DNA of 64,000 bases from Okapia johnstoni (GCA_024291935.2 CM044309.1:97427628-97491627); one strand, 5' to 3'. Positions 1 to 11,929 are shown, counted from the first letter of the stretch. The notes: generated from the sequence alone by a model not told the origin. Made by a program: numbers and translations.

Positions 1-325
1 AACCCTCAATATTTACATAAAATTTTAGACATATTTTATATGTTTATACTATCTTTTAATGGCAGAGCAAACAAATTCATGCCATCAAAAATATATGTCT
101 AATTTGAACCCATTTGGTTTATTCATAATTTAAAAGCAAAAGTTATTGTTAACGTTCACTTGTGAAAACTTAGGTAGAAAATTTGTGCCTGTATACACTG
201 AATGAGAGAAAATAGAAAATTAACTAGAAAGTTAATTTGTATGTCAGCAGGATGCAGGTTGGTCCAAGAAATGTTTCTGTAATCAGTATGGATAGAAATT
301 ATCTGAATAGTACCGACTATGAGGC
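1..325. other. AT-rich DNA, nothing recognised
   Basis: No repeat family, gene or convincing reading frame is visible before the first BovB copy. Confidence 0.6.
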
Positions 326-1343
326 TTCAGTTCAGTCACTCAGTCGTGTCCGACTTTTTGCGACCCCATGAATCGCAGCACGCCAGGCCTCCCTGTCCAT
401 CACTAACTCCCAGAGTTTACCCAAACTCATGTCCATCGAGTCAGTGATGCCATCCAGCCATCTCATCCTCTGTCGTCGGCTTCTCTTCCTGCCCCCAATC
501 CTTCCCAGCATCAGGGTCTTTTCCAATGAGTCAACTCTTCGCATGAGGTGGCCAAAGTATTGGAGTTTCAGCTTCAACATCAGTCCTTCCAATGAACACC
601 CAGGACTGATTTCCTTTAGGATGGATTGGTTGGATCTCCTTGCAGTCCAAGGGATTCTCAAGAGTCTTCTCCAACACCACAGTTCAAAAGCATCAGTTCT
701 TCAGCACTCAGCTTTCTTCACCGTCCAACTCACATCCATTCATGACTACTGGAAAAACCACAGCTTTGACTAGACAGAGCTTTGCTGGCAGAGTAATATC
801 TCTGCTTTGTAATATGCTATCTAGGTTGGGCATAACTTTCCTTCCAAGGAGTAGGCGTCTTTTAATTTCACGGCTGCAATCACCATCTGCAGTGATTTTG
901 CAGCCCCCCAAAATAAAGTCTGACACTGTTTCCACTGTTTCCCCATCTATTTCCCATGAAGTGATGGGACCAGATGCCACGATCTTAGTTTTCTGAATGC
1001 TGAGCTTTAAGCCAACTTTTTCACTCTCCTCTTTCACTTTCATCAAGAAGCTCTTTAGTTCTTCTTCACTTTCTGCCATAAGGGTGGTGTCATCTGCATA
1101 TCTGAGGTTATTGATATTTCTCCCGGCAATCTTTATTCCAGCTTGTGCTTCTTCCAGCCCAGCGTTTCTCATGATGTTCTCTGCATATAAGTTAAATAAG
1201 CAGGGTGACAATATGCAGCCTTGATGTACTCCGTTTCTTATTTGGAACCAGTCTGTTGTTCCATGTCCAGTTCTAACTGTGCTTCCTGAACTGCATACAG
1301 GTTTCTCAAGAGGCAGGTCAGGTGGTCTGGTATTCCCATCTTT
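326..1343 (-). mobile_element. BovB LINE (RTE class), 5'-truncated, antisense
   Basis: The left edge is the reverse complement of the BovB 3' tail (repeated TTCAG units). The copy then runs through the reverse transcriptase C-terminus to about motif B. On the minus strand, codons ending at 708 carry the RT motifs QGCILSPCLF and YADD. The downstream part (661 to 332) carries the conserved tail [14 protein letters not shown]. The two parts lie in different frames because a TC dinucleotide is missing near 731 (GTCCAACTCACATCC instead of GTCCAACTCTCACATCC). It is 5'-truncated near 1343, where the match stops at CCCATCT. BovB encodes an endonuclease/RT that inserts by target-primed reverse transcription and also mobilises the ruminant SINEs. 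This copy is dead. Confidence 0.95.
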
Positions 1344-1349
1344 TTGCAT
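708..1349 (-). pseudogene. BovB reverse transcriptase fragment
   Basis: This open frame of 213 codons covers RT motif B (GVHQGCILSPCLFNLYAE), motif C with the catalytic YADD, and the following thumb-like region up to the 2-base deletion near 731. The first residues come from flanking DNA past the truncation point. It lacks the endonuclease, RT motifs 0 to A, and the C-terminus in frame, so no active enzyme is expected. Confidence 0.85.
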
Positions 1350-3061
1350 GAATAAAAAGAATATTTTTAAAAATATTTATATAGAAACTATGAATAATGA
1401 TGTTTTAAGGAAAAAAAACTGAGTAGTTTAGGCTGAAATGTATGGAAAATGGCTAAATCATCATTTGCAAAATTTACATTATTAATGTAGGCAAAGAAAG
1501 TCAAATTAGCTATTCATGATAGAATATAGAAAGTTATAAATATCTCTTCATTAAAAATGAAGACAATAATAAAAACACAGTTATAAACAGAAGTTGAAAA
1601 AGCTTCACTATATGTAAGATTTTATTTTTTAAGCCAAAAATAGATAAAAATTAGTCCATTGAAAATATGATTAAGAATAAAAGAACAAAATTGTTCCTAA
1701 TTCACACCCATCAGCAGCATTTTAGATGATACACAAACATCAGATATAAAGGGAAAATAGTTGAGGGGAAAATTATCATCTCAGGTTTTTTATTTTATAT
1801 AAAAAAATTAGATATTTGTGAATGCAGATAATGCTTCCTTGAAAAGAAATAGAGTTAGTCCTTACTTTTAACAGTGATGTTGCTGAAAAGCAGCAGAAAA
1901 TGCTGTATACTTTCTGAGGGATGTGTTGTATTCAAACTTTGTATATCCTGTAAATGTACTCATTTATACTTAAAGAGATTTCAGTGTGCTTTCAAATTTG
2001 GTTTGCCTAATTCTAGAAGGTTGCTTATTAAATTGTACAATGAAGTTTTAAAACAGGCTTAAAAAATGGAAAATAAACAGAATAGTTTCTCTCTGAATAT
2101 GGTTTTGCTGTAACTAACATAACTATCGTTCCAATGATTTCTATTTTGCAGTGTGATCTTCAAAATTCTATTCTTAATTTTCTTGTTGTACATATTTTTC
2201 CTAGGCCATTACATTCAATTCATCATTTTAACACATACACTGGTAACTCCTAATCACTACTACCAGCTTAGACCTATAATACCTGTGAATTCAATATTTC
2301 TAGTTGGAAGTCGTCAAAATGTCTTAATTTTGATTCAGCTCAAATAGAACCTAACACCAACCACCCACCAAATCTGTATCTCCTTCAGTATTATGCAAAT
2401 TCAATAAGTGCAATCACCATTCCTCTAAGACAGGGATCTGTCAACTATCTCAAATGCTCTTCTGTTATCAACCTAACAAAGCAAATTAAACTTAGGGTTA
2501 TATTTAAAAACATAACCTTATTAAGATATTTTCTATTCCATATCCCTACTGCAATTGCCAAGAATCTCTAAGGTAGTTATCTTCACTCCAGGGTTTTAAA
2601 TTCTTACTTCCAATTTATCCTCCAGACTGCTTTCACTATTATTATTCCTGTCCTCTAAAGTCTACTTCTAAGCTTTATAACATTTCAGATAAGTTTTTCC
2701 AATAATCCTTTACCTTTATAAACATTTCACATCTGTTGCTTTCCTGACCCTCTACTCTAGACTTAACCAGATTGCTTTTTGTCCTGATACAATGTCTTTT
2801 TTTATCTCCATGATATTGAACTTGTTCTTTTCTGAAAAATCTTCCTTATTCTTCCTTGCTATCTCTCTCTGAATTTTTCAGGCTGTGTAAGCATTCTCTA
2901 TAAAGCTCCCTTTGATTTCTTATAAGCAGAATAAGTTGCTCATTCTATCTCATACACTGCCATACTTCCTCAATTACATGTTCCTCTTCTGCTGTGTTTG
3001 ATTATATATGAATTTGCTTCTGTATAATGTTTGGCAATCAGATGTATTGAGACTTTTATAT

Positions 3062-3081
3062 GTATATATATATATATATAA
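3062..3081. repeat. (TA)n microsatellite
   Basis: About ten TA units in a wider alternating TATG/TATA context; likely length-polymorphic. Confidence 0.9.
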
Positions 3082-3570
3082 TGTTACAATTAGCCCTATA
3101 TGATTGCATATGCACATGAATGCAATCCAATAGGAATAATTTTAAACAGAATATTGGGATATTGGCTGTTGAGAAGAAAAAGTTAAAATAGTCTAAGAGT
3201 GAGATCTTTTCAATTTAAACCTTGAGAGAAATAAACATAAACTACAATTAAGGTAATCTCAACTTAGACCTAAAATAAGCATAGTATTCAGAAACAATAG
3301 CTACAATTGTGTGCTTTAACATGAACTAATAATGCACAAAGCTAAGGTTATATTCAAATATATGTTTTTTCTTCCAGATCTACACTTTCTGCACTGTATT
3401 TCTCACCATACAAGAGCTGTAAAAATATACATTGTTATAATAGTACCACATACATTTTTTTCTCTGCTGAAATGTTATGCAGAGAGAAAATTCCTCAGTG
3501 ATCTTGAATTCAGAGTGCTTTAAGATTGTATTGCAAGTCATTTAAAATTGGCTCTTATTGTACAAATCAG

Positions 3571-3600
3571 AAATATTTGCAAATATTTGCAAATATTTGT
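3571..3600. repeat. 10-bp tandem repeat, three units, plus T run
   Basis: Three consecutive copies of AAATATTTGC/T, followed directly by a short T-rich run from 3602. Each unit is partly palindromic (AAATATTT). Confidence 0.9.
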
Positions 3601-3889
3601 ATTTTTTTTTTCCAATGAAATGCCTTTAGAGACAAAATTGTCTTCCCTTACTTTAGTATGGATTTTCTATTTTAGGTATCTGAAAACTGTGTTGTGTTTT
3701 GTATTAAATTTGCTTCCTTGGTTTTGTAATTAAAATATTATTAATTCCCTAGTATAATACTTTTACCACAAATAAAACTAACTGTACTCCCTGGTATCTT
3801 AATACTCAAACTGAAGGGAAATTGTCAGGTATAAAGAGAATTTTATTTTAAATTAGTTATTTTGACATTTGTCAAAAGTTCTTAAGTTG

Positions 3890-4312
3890 GCCCGTGGTAG
3901 GCAATATAATGATCTTCAAGGGATGTCCATGTACTAATCTCAGAAAACTGTGATGTGATATCTCATGTACAAAAAGGGCCTTTGCTGTTGTGATGAATGA
4001 TCCTAAATTGGAGAAAATATCATGAATTATCTCAGTGAGCCCAAGAGAGTTACAAGGGTCATTATGATGGAACAAGGAAAGCAAAATAGTCAACCAGAAG
4101 AGGAGATGCAACAACAGAAGAGGTCAGAGAGAGGGATCTGAAGACGGAAGTGGTCTCTAGAAGCTGGAAACAGATTCCTTCTAGCTTACTGCCCTGTCAG
4201 CATCTTGATTTTAGAAATCTGGCCTCTATGACTGTAAGATGATGAATTTCTATTGTCCTAAGTCACTCAGTTTGTGGTAATTTGCTACAGCAGCAATAAG
4301 AAACTAGACTGT
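3890..4312 (+). mobile_element. ERVL-MaLR solo LTR, MLT1-like
   Basis: The segment follows the mammalian MaLR LTR pattern: a 5' part with GATGTCCATGTACTAAT, a middle with CTCTAGAAGCTGGAAAC, and a 3' end with CTGTAAGATGATGAATTTC then GTTTGTGGTAATTTGCTACA and a closing AGCAATAAGAAACTAG. There is no internal retroviral sequence on either side, so it is a solo LTR. Divergence is high, consistent with insertion before ruminants arose. The exact subfamily is from memory. Confidence 0.7.
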
Positions 4313-4372
4313 AGCCAAGAATAGAAAAATGCCTTAGATCATAGAAATAGTTTTGTAAAACATGGGGAAGAG

Positions 4373-4555
4373 AACTAATATATGTTGAATACATTGATGT
4401 ATCAGGAATAACAGAGGCTATACACTTTGCAAATATTATCTCATTTTATTTTCAAAATTTTGTGAGGCAGAAATCACAAATAATGGAACTGATATTCAAA
4501 AGGAGTATCCTTGGCCTTGAAATGTATTGTTCTAATGCGTGTTTGACTAATTTTA
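4373..4555 (-). mobile_element. MIR SINE remnant
   Basis: The order of phrases matches the reverse complement of MIR: a region like 'tactttgcaaatattatctcatttta', then a GTGAGGCAG-like block and a degraded ATTCAAAAGG-type tail. It is strongly diverged and could be misassigned. Confidence 0.5.
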
Positions 4556-4714
4556 GGTCAAAGTCATTTCTGAATATGAAAACATCTCAAAGAAAATTAT
4601 CCTTGGCTCATTTTCATTAAAATGACTATTTTTTTTAATTGACTTTAGTAGACCTTTACGTATTTTCGTGATTCATAAAGGATACTATCCAAAGTGCCAT
4701 GGTTTGATTTGTCC

Positions 4715-4726
4715 CATTTCTATTTC
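4715..4726. repeat. TSD of the Bov-A monomer (left copy)
   Basis: CATTTCTATTTC, repeated exactly at 4860-4871. Confidence 0.9.
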
Positions 4727-4859
4727 GGAGAACGCAACAGAGACCCACTCCGGTACTCTTGCCTGAGAATCCCATGGACGGAGGAGCCTAGTAGGCTGCA
4801 GTCCATGGGGTCTCACAGAGTCAGACACGACTGAAGCGACTTAGCAGCAGTCGCGGCAG
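4727..4859 (+). mobile_element. Bov-A monomer SINE (single unit) with 12-bp TSD
   Basis: This is a single Bov-A unit: ACCCACTCCGGTACTCTTGC, CCCATGGACGGAGGAGCC, then the ACACGACTGAAGCGACTTAG tail and a degraded GCAGCAG run. It is flanked by the perfect direct repeat CATTTCTATTTC at 4715-4726 and 4860-4871, which defines both ends. It depends on LINE-encoded RT (BovB) for mobility. Confidence 0.93.
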
Positions 4860-4906
4860 CATTTCTATTTCTGATATCATTACTTTGCAAGTTTATATTT
4901 AAAGAA

Positions 4907-5189
4907 TTGCTGCTGCTGTGGCTGCTGCTAAGTCGCTTCAGTCGTGTCCGACTTTGGGCGACCCCACAAACGGCAGCCCACCAGGCTCCCCCGTCCCAGG
5001 GATTCTCCAGGCAAGAATACTGGAGTGGGTTGCCATTTCCTTCTCCAGTGCATGAAAGGGAAAAGTGAAAGTGAAGTCGCTCAGTCGTGTCCGACTCTTC
5101 GCTACCCCATGGACTGCAGCCTACCAGGCTCCTCCGTCCGTGGGATTTTCCAGGCAAGAGTACTAGAGTGGGGTGCCATTGCCTTCTCC
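4907..5189 (-). mobile_element. Bov-A2 dimeric SINE, full-length, antisense
   Basis: Two Bov-A units appear in reverse complement. The (GCT)n tail is at the left, the second unit reads CGGCAGCCCACCAGGCTCCC, the linker GTGAAAGTGAAGTCGCTCAG follows, and the first unit ends in GGTGCCATTGCCTTCTCC. TTAAAGAA is present at both edges (4899-4906 and 5190-5197), an 8-bp TSD. It lies 47 bp from the + strand Bov-A monomer, so the pair forms an inverted repeat able to fold as an RNA hairpin. Confidence 0.95.
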
Positions 5190-5197
5190 TTAAAGAA

Positions 5198-5718
5198 CTG
5201 AGATATTATCAATTCTATTTGCCATTTTATTTCAGATATGTAAAAACTAGTTTATGTTCTAATTTATTCTACTTAATTGTGGCTTTTACCCACTAACTGA
5301 ATTCTTAGTTTTATAGAGTTGTTTTTGTTTAACTTTTACCTTTTCTTCTGATGCAATTGTTCATAAAATAGTGATCTATTGATATGTCTGGCATTATCAA
5401 AGAATCGGCAATGGAAGTCTTAGGTTTTCTATTAGTCTGAGTCTTCTGCTGCTCTCCTGAATCATTATTTAACATTTCAAAGTTACAAAACATTCAGTGT
5501 TAGGTAAAGAGTGGTACAGACACTTTCAGGTACCATGCAATATACCACTCAGTACAAGCAGAATATTGGAGCTACTGGGGACTCCTACAAACAGAGAAGT
5601 AGAGAGATTAGCATCATCCTGTACAGATATATGCTTAGGATCTAGTCTACTTGGACTGAAAACACCATGGAAAGTACTCCCCAAAAGTCTTTCCATTTGC
5701 TGGAAGCTTTCTATGTTG
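5198..5718. other. Unique DNA, nothing recognised
   Basis: AT-rich sequence with no gene or repeat signature that I can name. Confidence 0.5.
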
Positions 5719-5930
5719 AAGAACTTCCCAGGTGGCTCATTGGTAAAGAATCAGTCTGCATTGCTGGAGATGAGTGTTCAATCCCTGGGTTGGAAAGATC
5801 CCCTGGAGAAGGAAATGGCAACTCACCCCAATGTTCTTGCCTGGGAAATCCCATGGATGAAGAAGGCTGGCAGGCTATGGTTCACAGGGTTGCAAAGAGT
5901 CAGACATCACCAGGCAACTAAACAACTCCT
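5719..5930 (+). mobile_element. Bov-tA SINE
   Basis: The tRNA-Glu-derived head (CTTCCCAGGTGGCTCATTGG, TAAAGAATC, then TTCAATCCCTGGGTTGG as the decayed B-box region) is followed by the Bov-A body (CCCCTGGAGAAGGAAATGGC, CCCATGGATGAAGAAGGC) and an ACTAAACAACTCC tail. Many substitutions mark it as an older copy. Confidence 0.92.
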
Positions 5931-6193
5931 TGTTTAAGGGGTTAGATCAGCAAAACTCTAAGCTCTCTAATCAAGGAAGGGCTTTGCTAGAAAGAAGTGT
6001 TTGAAACTCAGTGACTCAAACCACTCAGATCTTCCATTGAATTAACTCTGAGCTCTAGGAAAATATGCTAAGCTGCTGGGAAAAAGAAGAAAAAGAGAGA
6101 GACAGAGAATGTACCAAGGTCAGATAAATTGCATCAGTGACCAGCAGAATTTGGGAACTTCTGGGAACTTGAGGCAGTTCTCCTTTTCATCAA

Positions 6194-6386
6194 AGCGGTG
6201 TTGGTCCAAACACATGCAAAGTTTGCATTATAGATTCTAAAGCTTTTGTATGCACGACACTCACCTGGAGGGCTGGTCAAATTAAAATACAGAGCTCTGG
6301 GCCCCTTCCTAATTGTTTCTCAGAGGTTCGCAGGAAATGCTGATGCTTCTGGTCCTCCAGGAGAGGCCCTGTCTTTGAGAAACACT
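6194..6386 (+). mobile_element. hAT-Charlie MITE, MER20-like
   Basis: The core reads CACCTGGAGGGCTGGTCAAA, ACAGAGCTCTGGGCCCC, then ATGCTGATGCTTCTGGTCC and ends CTTTGAGAAACACT. This resembles the MER20 consensus, whose terminal repeat is CAGTGGTTCTCAAA-like. The left terminus (GCGGTGTTGGTCCAAAC) is degraded. No clear 8-bp TSD is seen. Confidence 0.65.
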
Positions 6387-7920
6387 AGAGTGTGTTGCAA
6401 CCGATTTTCATCTCTTGAATTTTTATGTGCACTGCCTGTGGATTTGGAAGGCTGTCTCTGCATTCTTCACATAAATTAACTTATTCAGCTTTTCAAAATT
6501 CACCACTTTCAAGAAATCATCTTTGTCCCTGACTTTCTTCAGCCTGTGTTAGTTAGCCCTTGTAAATGTTCTTGTCTTCTGTTCCTGTATCTATTGTAAC
6601 CAGCTTTTTGTCTTCCCTCTATCTTATAAGCATCTGTAGAACATTTAAGGCTTTTTAAAATTTGCTTTGATTTTTGTTTTGTTCTGTCTTTGGTATTCTC
6701 ACTCTGGTATCTAGTATGATAGTCTGATGACTTGCACTTTTTAATTATTTTTGTATAAGTAATGATTAATAACATGGATCCACTGATATTTAATAAAATG
6801 TGAAAAAGGAAATTTTTGAAATTTGGGGCAGTTGCATTAATTAGGCAAGGCATTTTTATATTCATGTCAATCTGTTTGAAGGTTTTGTGTTGAATGAATT
6901 TGATACATGCTACAAAGTTCTTATGAATGCTGGTTAATTGTGTGTTTGATTCTAGAACATTGCTTGGAAATATCCCTTATGGAAGCAGTTGGTGAAGGGG
7001 TAAAATATTTTTATTGTTATTTCTCAGAAAGACTGAAGAAGAGAACAGAAATAAATTATCTATCAACAAGTCAATGACAGAAATAAATACAGGGTCCAGG
7101 TTAGTTGGCAACATATACTCCTTTCTCTACTCAAACATTTCTTCCTTTACTTCATGTATATGTGACTTTCAAGTCATTTCACTCAATATATTCCAGCCTG
7201 AAAAAGAGCTAAAGTTACCAGATATATACATATTGGCTCAGTCACGTCTGGATCTCAGTTCTACCACCCACTAATAAGCTGTTCCCTGTTGTGAAGTCAA
7301 AATGTAAAGTGTAAAACACATCAAAAAAGTGTTCTAACAGCAAATCTGAAATAAACAGAATTCTTTTTAAAAAGCAAGAATGTAGGAGTAGAGAGAGCAT
7401 TTTGTATATGCTTTTAATACAAGAAATATTTTCCTGTTAAAACCGTATGTGGTTTACCAAATATATAAGAGACAACAGTGGAAAACTGTGAAGAGAGCTA
7501 TGTACACATCTTGGGGCTCTGATTTAATCAGAATTGCGTGAGGTTTGGCTCCTGAGATTTTTCATCAGAATGTTGCTTTTTGAGATGAAGAACATGAATA
7601 AATTGGAATGTATATTTTAGGATATGCAAGATATATTTGATATAACATGATCATGGAGTCAAACTTTCAGGTTAATCAATTAATCACTGAGCTGTCAAAA
7701 GGAAATTGTATTGGACATGTGTTAAAAATGGCAAGAAAGAATCTAGTAAAAAGTATTGCAATAGCGGTCAAGGCTATTGAGAAGAGAGATTAAACTCAAC
7801 TCCACGGAAATGAAATGTAGAAGGACTTTTAAACTCTAGGTGGATGAATGGAAAAGTACTGGAGATCTTCGTTGGAAGAGTGATCTATATCATTAGTCTA
7901 TTGATGTTTGCTAATCAGTG
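6387..7920. other. Unique AT-rich DNA
   Basis: Nothing recognisable. Open frames at 6539-6865 (minus) and 7014-7274 (plus) are short, lysine/isoleucine-rich and show no domain. Confidence 0.5.
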
Positions 7921-8030
7921 CTTGGGAAGATCCCCTGGAGAAGGGAAAGGCTACCCACTCCAGTATTCTGGCCTGGAGAATTCCATGGGTTGCAAAGAGT
8001 CAGACAGGACTGAGCGACTTTCACTTTCAG
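7921..8030 (+). mobile_element. Bov-tA SINE, 5'-truncated with internal deletion
   Basis: It starts inside the element at CTTGGGAAGATCCCCTGGAG. CCATGG is followed directly by GTTGCAAAGAGTCAGACAGG, so the usual segment between the two CCATGG motifs is gone. A direct-repeat (CCATGG) deletion explains this. Confidence 0.9.
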
Positions 8031-9264
8031 TCAGTGTTTATTAAAGTGAGAATACTACTCTTCCACAGGTAATGGGGAATGGGGGCCTTACCTTCCTAAT
8101 TATTACATTTCTAAAGGAGGGTCCAGATCGTAGAGAAAGACACTCTTGCACTGTAGAATATTTATATCTATCTTAAAAAGGTCAGAGAAATATCTTACAA
8201 TTGAAATTTTCTATAGTAAATGCTCTAAGAAAAGGGATGTCAGGCACTTATAATTAGAAAGAAAAATCTAAAGTCTAGTGAACCCAAAGAGAATAGTAAG
8301 GCCCTCTGGTTACTGTATATGGTGCCTATTTTTAACAACATAATTATAATAACAAACACTAAAATTATTTTGAACAAACTTAAATGTTTTCTTTAGCACT
8401 TAGAATTTACTTTAGAAATTTTATATTTCAGGACCTTCCTTTTTTCCATCTTATAGATTTCTAAAAAAGCCAGTCAGTAAATAATTCTGTTAGGAGGATG
8501 TTGAGTTATATTTTTCTGTAGTTCTAGAACATCATGCAGAAGAATGTTCTTCCGGTATTTTTAAAAACATGACAAAGTTTTTTTGTTATTGCTATTAAAT
8601 TGAATTTCTAACAGTTTGGAGACTTAATTCATACCATATACAGGCTTTTGTGAGGAGTACAACTATGAAATCTATCTAGTTCAAACAATAATGGTAATGA
8701 TTTACATTTCCAATATTTTTTAAATATATCAACACAATATTTGGTAAAATCAATTACATAGGTTTGTAACCCTGATCAATTTTTCTGTATTTATAATCAA
8801 ATCAGCAATATGTTGATCTGAGTAATGAAAAAAATTCTATCTAAATTTAGTATTTTAACTTTTGCAGGTGAGATCATGTAAATTAAATATTTTTTTAAAA
8901 GTGATTCAGGTGAGGAGAGTTCACTTATTTTACTTGTCTAATTGTGAAATTACTGAAAGTGATAGAGACAACAAAACACTATAAAAAAAGAAGCATGTTC
9001 TATGGAAATTTAGAATACAGTACAGAGCTGAATAATTTTGAAGTAAACCCTCAGCACTATCTGGATACTTAATCTGCAGTCACCATTAGGTTATGCATAA
9101 AAATCAAAGCAAGAACTAACAAAACCCGAAAAACACCCATCAGGCAAAAAAAAAAAAAAACCCACAAAACTATAGGGACTTTATTTAAATTCTTCTAGCG
9201 CTAAAGAGAAAAGAAGAAAAAAAAATCACCTCTCCAAATGCAGTGTTATTTTTGATTGACTGGA
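8031..9264. other. Unique AT-rich DNA with a poly-A run
   Basis: No gene or repeat recognised. A run of about 15 A occurs at 9146-9160 without a recognisable retroposon upstream. Confidence 0.5.
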
Positions 9265-10022
9265 GAGAAGCAGAATTTGCCACCCTGAAATATGTATCTT
9301 TGGCATTAAGATTATTTTGAGCTGGTTATTTTTAAAACTTACAGACACAGAAGAAGCTCTGAAGACCAAGTAGAAATTACCCTTTAGTAAAAGACATTTG
9401 CATTTATTATATAAGGGAAATCTCCACTTTGTAAGGATTTTTCCCTCTCTAAGCAGGGATAGGGATGACTTCTCTAGAAATATATCAGTGGAGAATGCGA
9501 GTATTTAAATCTGCATGACAATCACATCCTTGTTTACTATGCTTTGCCTGATAACCTCCCATAATTGATTGTCCCCATAACAACAACTTCCTTTTGTGTT
9601 TAGCTGAAAATGGTATTTAAGGTCATAACTTGGGCCATTTCAGAGGGTTAGTTTTCTTGGGTTACTCCCATGTATACAGGAGGTATGCATGCATGCGTGC
9701 TCAGTCACTCAGTCATGTCATACTCTTTGTGACCCCATGGACTGTAGCCTGCCAGGCTCCTCTGTCCATGGAACTTTCCAAGCAAGAATACTGGAGTGGG
9801 TTGCCATTTCCTTCTCCAAGGGATCTTCCTGATCCAGGGATCTAACCAATGTCTCTTTCATCTCCTGCTTGGCAGGTGGACTTTTTACCACTGTGCCACC
9901 TGGGAAGCCCGCACATGTTATGACATTTCTGTTCATTTTTCTCATTAATCTGTCTTTTATTACTGAGAGTCTCAGCCATAAACCTAGAAAGGTAGAGGGA
10001 AATTTATTTTTCTTCCTCCACA
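9265..10022 (+). mobile_element. Probable ERV solo LTR, interrupted by a Bov-tA
   Basis: The 5' part (TTTGCCACCCTGAAATATG, GGAAATCTCCACTTTGTAAG) and the centre (CAACAACTTCCTTTTGTG, then the TATA-like GGTATTTAAGG at 9612-9622) resemble class I retroviral LTRs of artiodactyls. After the SINE at 9691-9910 the LTR resumes with TTAATCTGTCTTTTATTACT and a U5-like AACCTAGAAAGGTAGAGGG. No internal retroviral genes are adjacent. Family name and exact ends are uncertain. Confidence 0.6.
9691..9910 (-). mobile_element. Bov-tA SINE, antisense
   Basis: In reverse complement it shows the TGCATGCGTGC tail repeat, CTCAGTCACTCAGTCATGTC, the Bov-A body, and a tRNA-like head ending CACCTGGGAAGCCC. It splits the solo LTR. 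Confidence 0.93.
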
Positions 10023-10887
10023 CCCCTGAGATTTCTTTTCCATCAGAATAAAATTAGTCTGTGCTTTGAAAAGGGTCCAAATCATCTGGCTGTAGCATTT
10101 CCAAGATTCTTATGGATAAGACTGAATCGAAGCCATCAAAGGTCATTGAAGTAAATGACAATAATAATGCCATGGTAATACTGATAATGAGCCATAAAAT
10201 GAACTGGACTTCATTTTGGAGATCCTCAGTGACCAAAAAGGGAATTGGAAATGAAGTGGAAATTTAGAGAAGATTAGTCAGGGATGATGAGAAAGGACTA
10301 TTTAAAAAGGTAAAATTTCAGGTTGGTTGCAATTTGCTGTAATGAGATTCCACTCTTAAGTGAAAGTCCATTAAATGACAGAAATAATTTAAACAATGAG
10401 GAATTCTATGAGATGAGACAGAAAAGTCCATATATTCAAGAGAGATGTTCCACCCTGACTTCAGTTCCTGAAAACCACAAAACCACAAGGAATCTTTTTT
10501 AATCATTAGTCCATTTAGATCAATTCAATCAATGTAAATACTCCACATAATCCAATAACTTTTTATTTCATTGAATTAATTTATTGTTAAACTTTTGCAG
10601 AAATATTGTGCAAATTAACAGGTATATTATTTAAATGTTTAAGTCTATAAATAATTTGCTGAATCTATTTTTTCAAGCTTGCTTCAAAAATTTTTATTTG
10701 TTTATATAGTGATGCAAGTCTATCTATCTATATGTAGATAAGAAAATAACCATAGAACAACCTTTAACAGTAACAGTAATGATTCACTTATGTAAATATT
10801 TTTTGTTCTTAGAAAAATACCCTTTACCATAAAAGCCTCTTTGAGAAAGCCACTTCACTGACAGTGTTTTGCTTTCCACTGTTAAAA
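10023..10887. other. Unique DNA
   Basis: No recognisable gene or interspersed repeat. A short TCTATCTATCTA patch occurs near 10720. Confidence 0.5.
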
Positions 10888-11030
10888 GTAGATAGCTAGT
10901 TCTACCATTTATCATCTATATGAACTTCAAATAGCCTATTACCCTTTCTGAATATAAGTTTTCTCACTGGTAAATGGTGATAATTGCCATTCTCATAGGG
11001 TTGTTCTGAAGAGTAAATGAGTTTATTCAG
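10888..11030 (+). mobile_element. MIR SINE
   Basis: It follows the MIR core and 3' half: GTTCTACCATTTATCATC, then TATAAGTTTTCTCACTGGTA, AAATGGTGATAATTGCCAT, and CATAGGGTTGTTCTGAAGAG before TAAATGAG. The match is good for a family this old. Confidence 0.8.
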
Positions 11031-11109
11031 GTTAGGCCAATTTATGGGAATGGGAGTTAGAAGATGGATCATTTAGGAAACCTCACTGATGTTCATCAAT
11101 GAAATAAAT

Positions 11110-11260
11110 ATATAACTTGAAGTGACTTTCAAAAGCATTTAGCCCTTTCCATCATTTACAGATAACAAAACGAAATCATAGGGTATAATGATTTATAAAG
11201 GTTATAACATTGAAAACCATGACAATAGTAGAATCCAGTATTCTTAATGTCCATATCAGG
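11110..11260 (-). mobile_element. Possible MIR remnant
   Basis: Faint reverse-MIR order (TTTACAGATAACAAAACGAA, then GAATCCAGTATTCTTAATG). It is very diverged. Confidence 0.35.
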
Positions 11261-11308
11261 GCTTAGATAGGATTTCTTTAAATATTCTACTAATTAGATA
11301 GCATTAGC

Positions 11309-11477
11309 TGTGTGTGTGTGTTAGTCACTCAGTTGTGTCCAACTCTGACACTTTGTGACCCCAGGACTGTAGCCCACCAGGTTCCTCTGTCCATGGAATT
11401 CTCCAGGCAAGAATACTGGAGTGGGTAGCCATTCTGTTTTCCAGGGGATGTTCCCCACCCAGGGATTGAACCCAGAC
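11309..11477 (-). mobile_element. Bov-tA SINE, antisense, head truncated
   Basis: A (TG)6 tail is followed by TTAGTCACTCAGTTGTGTCC, the Bov-A body and CAGGGATTGAACCCAGACAA, where the tRNA-like head stops short. The 5' end is therefore truncated. Confidence 0.92.
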
Positions 11478-11929
11478 AATAAATTACTGCAAAATTGCTT
11501 CAACAAACACATTTTGCTTACACTTTTGAGTTCTCAGCATATTTATTGAGAGTTATATCCAAATTTCTAGCTCATTTCACATTTCATTTTCTATATTCAA
11601 AAAGACAAGTAAAAGTTTGAAATTAATTTCAAGAAAGCTATGTGCCTGCTTTCAGTTTTTAGTTGTATCATCTATCCTTTCATTAAGGAAAAAAGGAGTT
11701 AGTTGAGTAAACAGTATATTTCCCTGCATATAGGAAAATACTACAATACTATATAATGCCCAGATTCTAGAAAAGAAATACATAAATCAATCACTTTCAA
11801 TATTCTGGACGTGTTCCATTCATACACACACACACACAAACACACACATATACATAATTTTGCAATCAATATTTAAGTAGAACAAACTTAATTGGTAACA
11901 TTTAAGAAAAAGTCATTTTTTAAGAGGAT
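11478..11929. other. Unique DNA including a (CA)n tract
   Basis: Nothing else recognised. Confidence 0.5.
11823..11850. repeat. (CA)n microsatellite, interrupted
   Basis: CA repeats with one CAAA interruption, ending in CATATACAT. Confidence 0.92.

Larger units (their letters stand above)
1344..3889. other. AT-rich unique DNA with small simple repeats
   Basis: No gene or interspersed repeat is recognised over about 2.5 kb apart from the TA run near 3062 and the 10-bp tandem at 3571. Several short open frames (for example 1874-2062 and 2153-2347) are hydrophobic or low-complexity translations of AT-rich DNA, with no family resemblance. Confidence 0.55.

Noticed and set aside
5719..5930. tRNA gene-like A/B-box sequence in Bov-tA heads
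   Set aside because: The head is tRNA-derived but has lost cloverleaf pairing and is joined to a SINE body. None of the copies is a tRNA gene.
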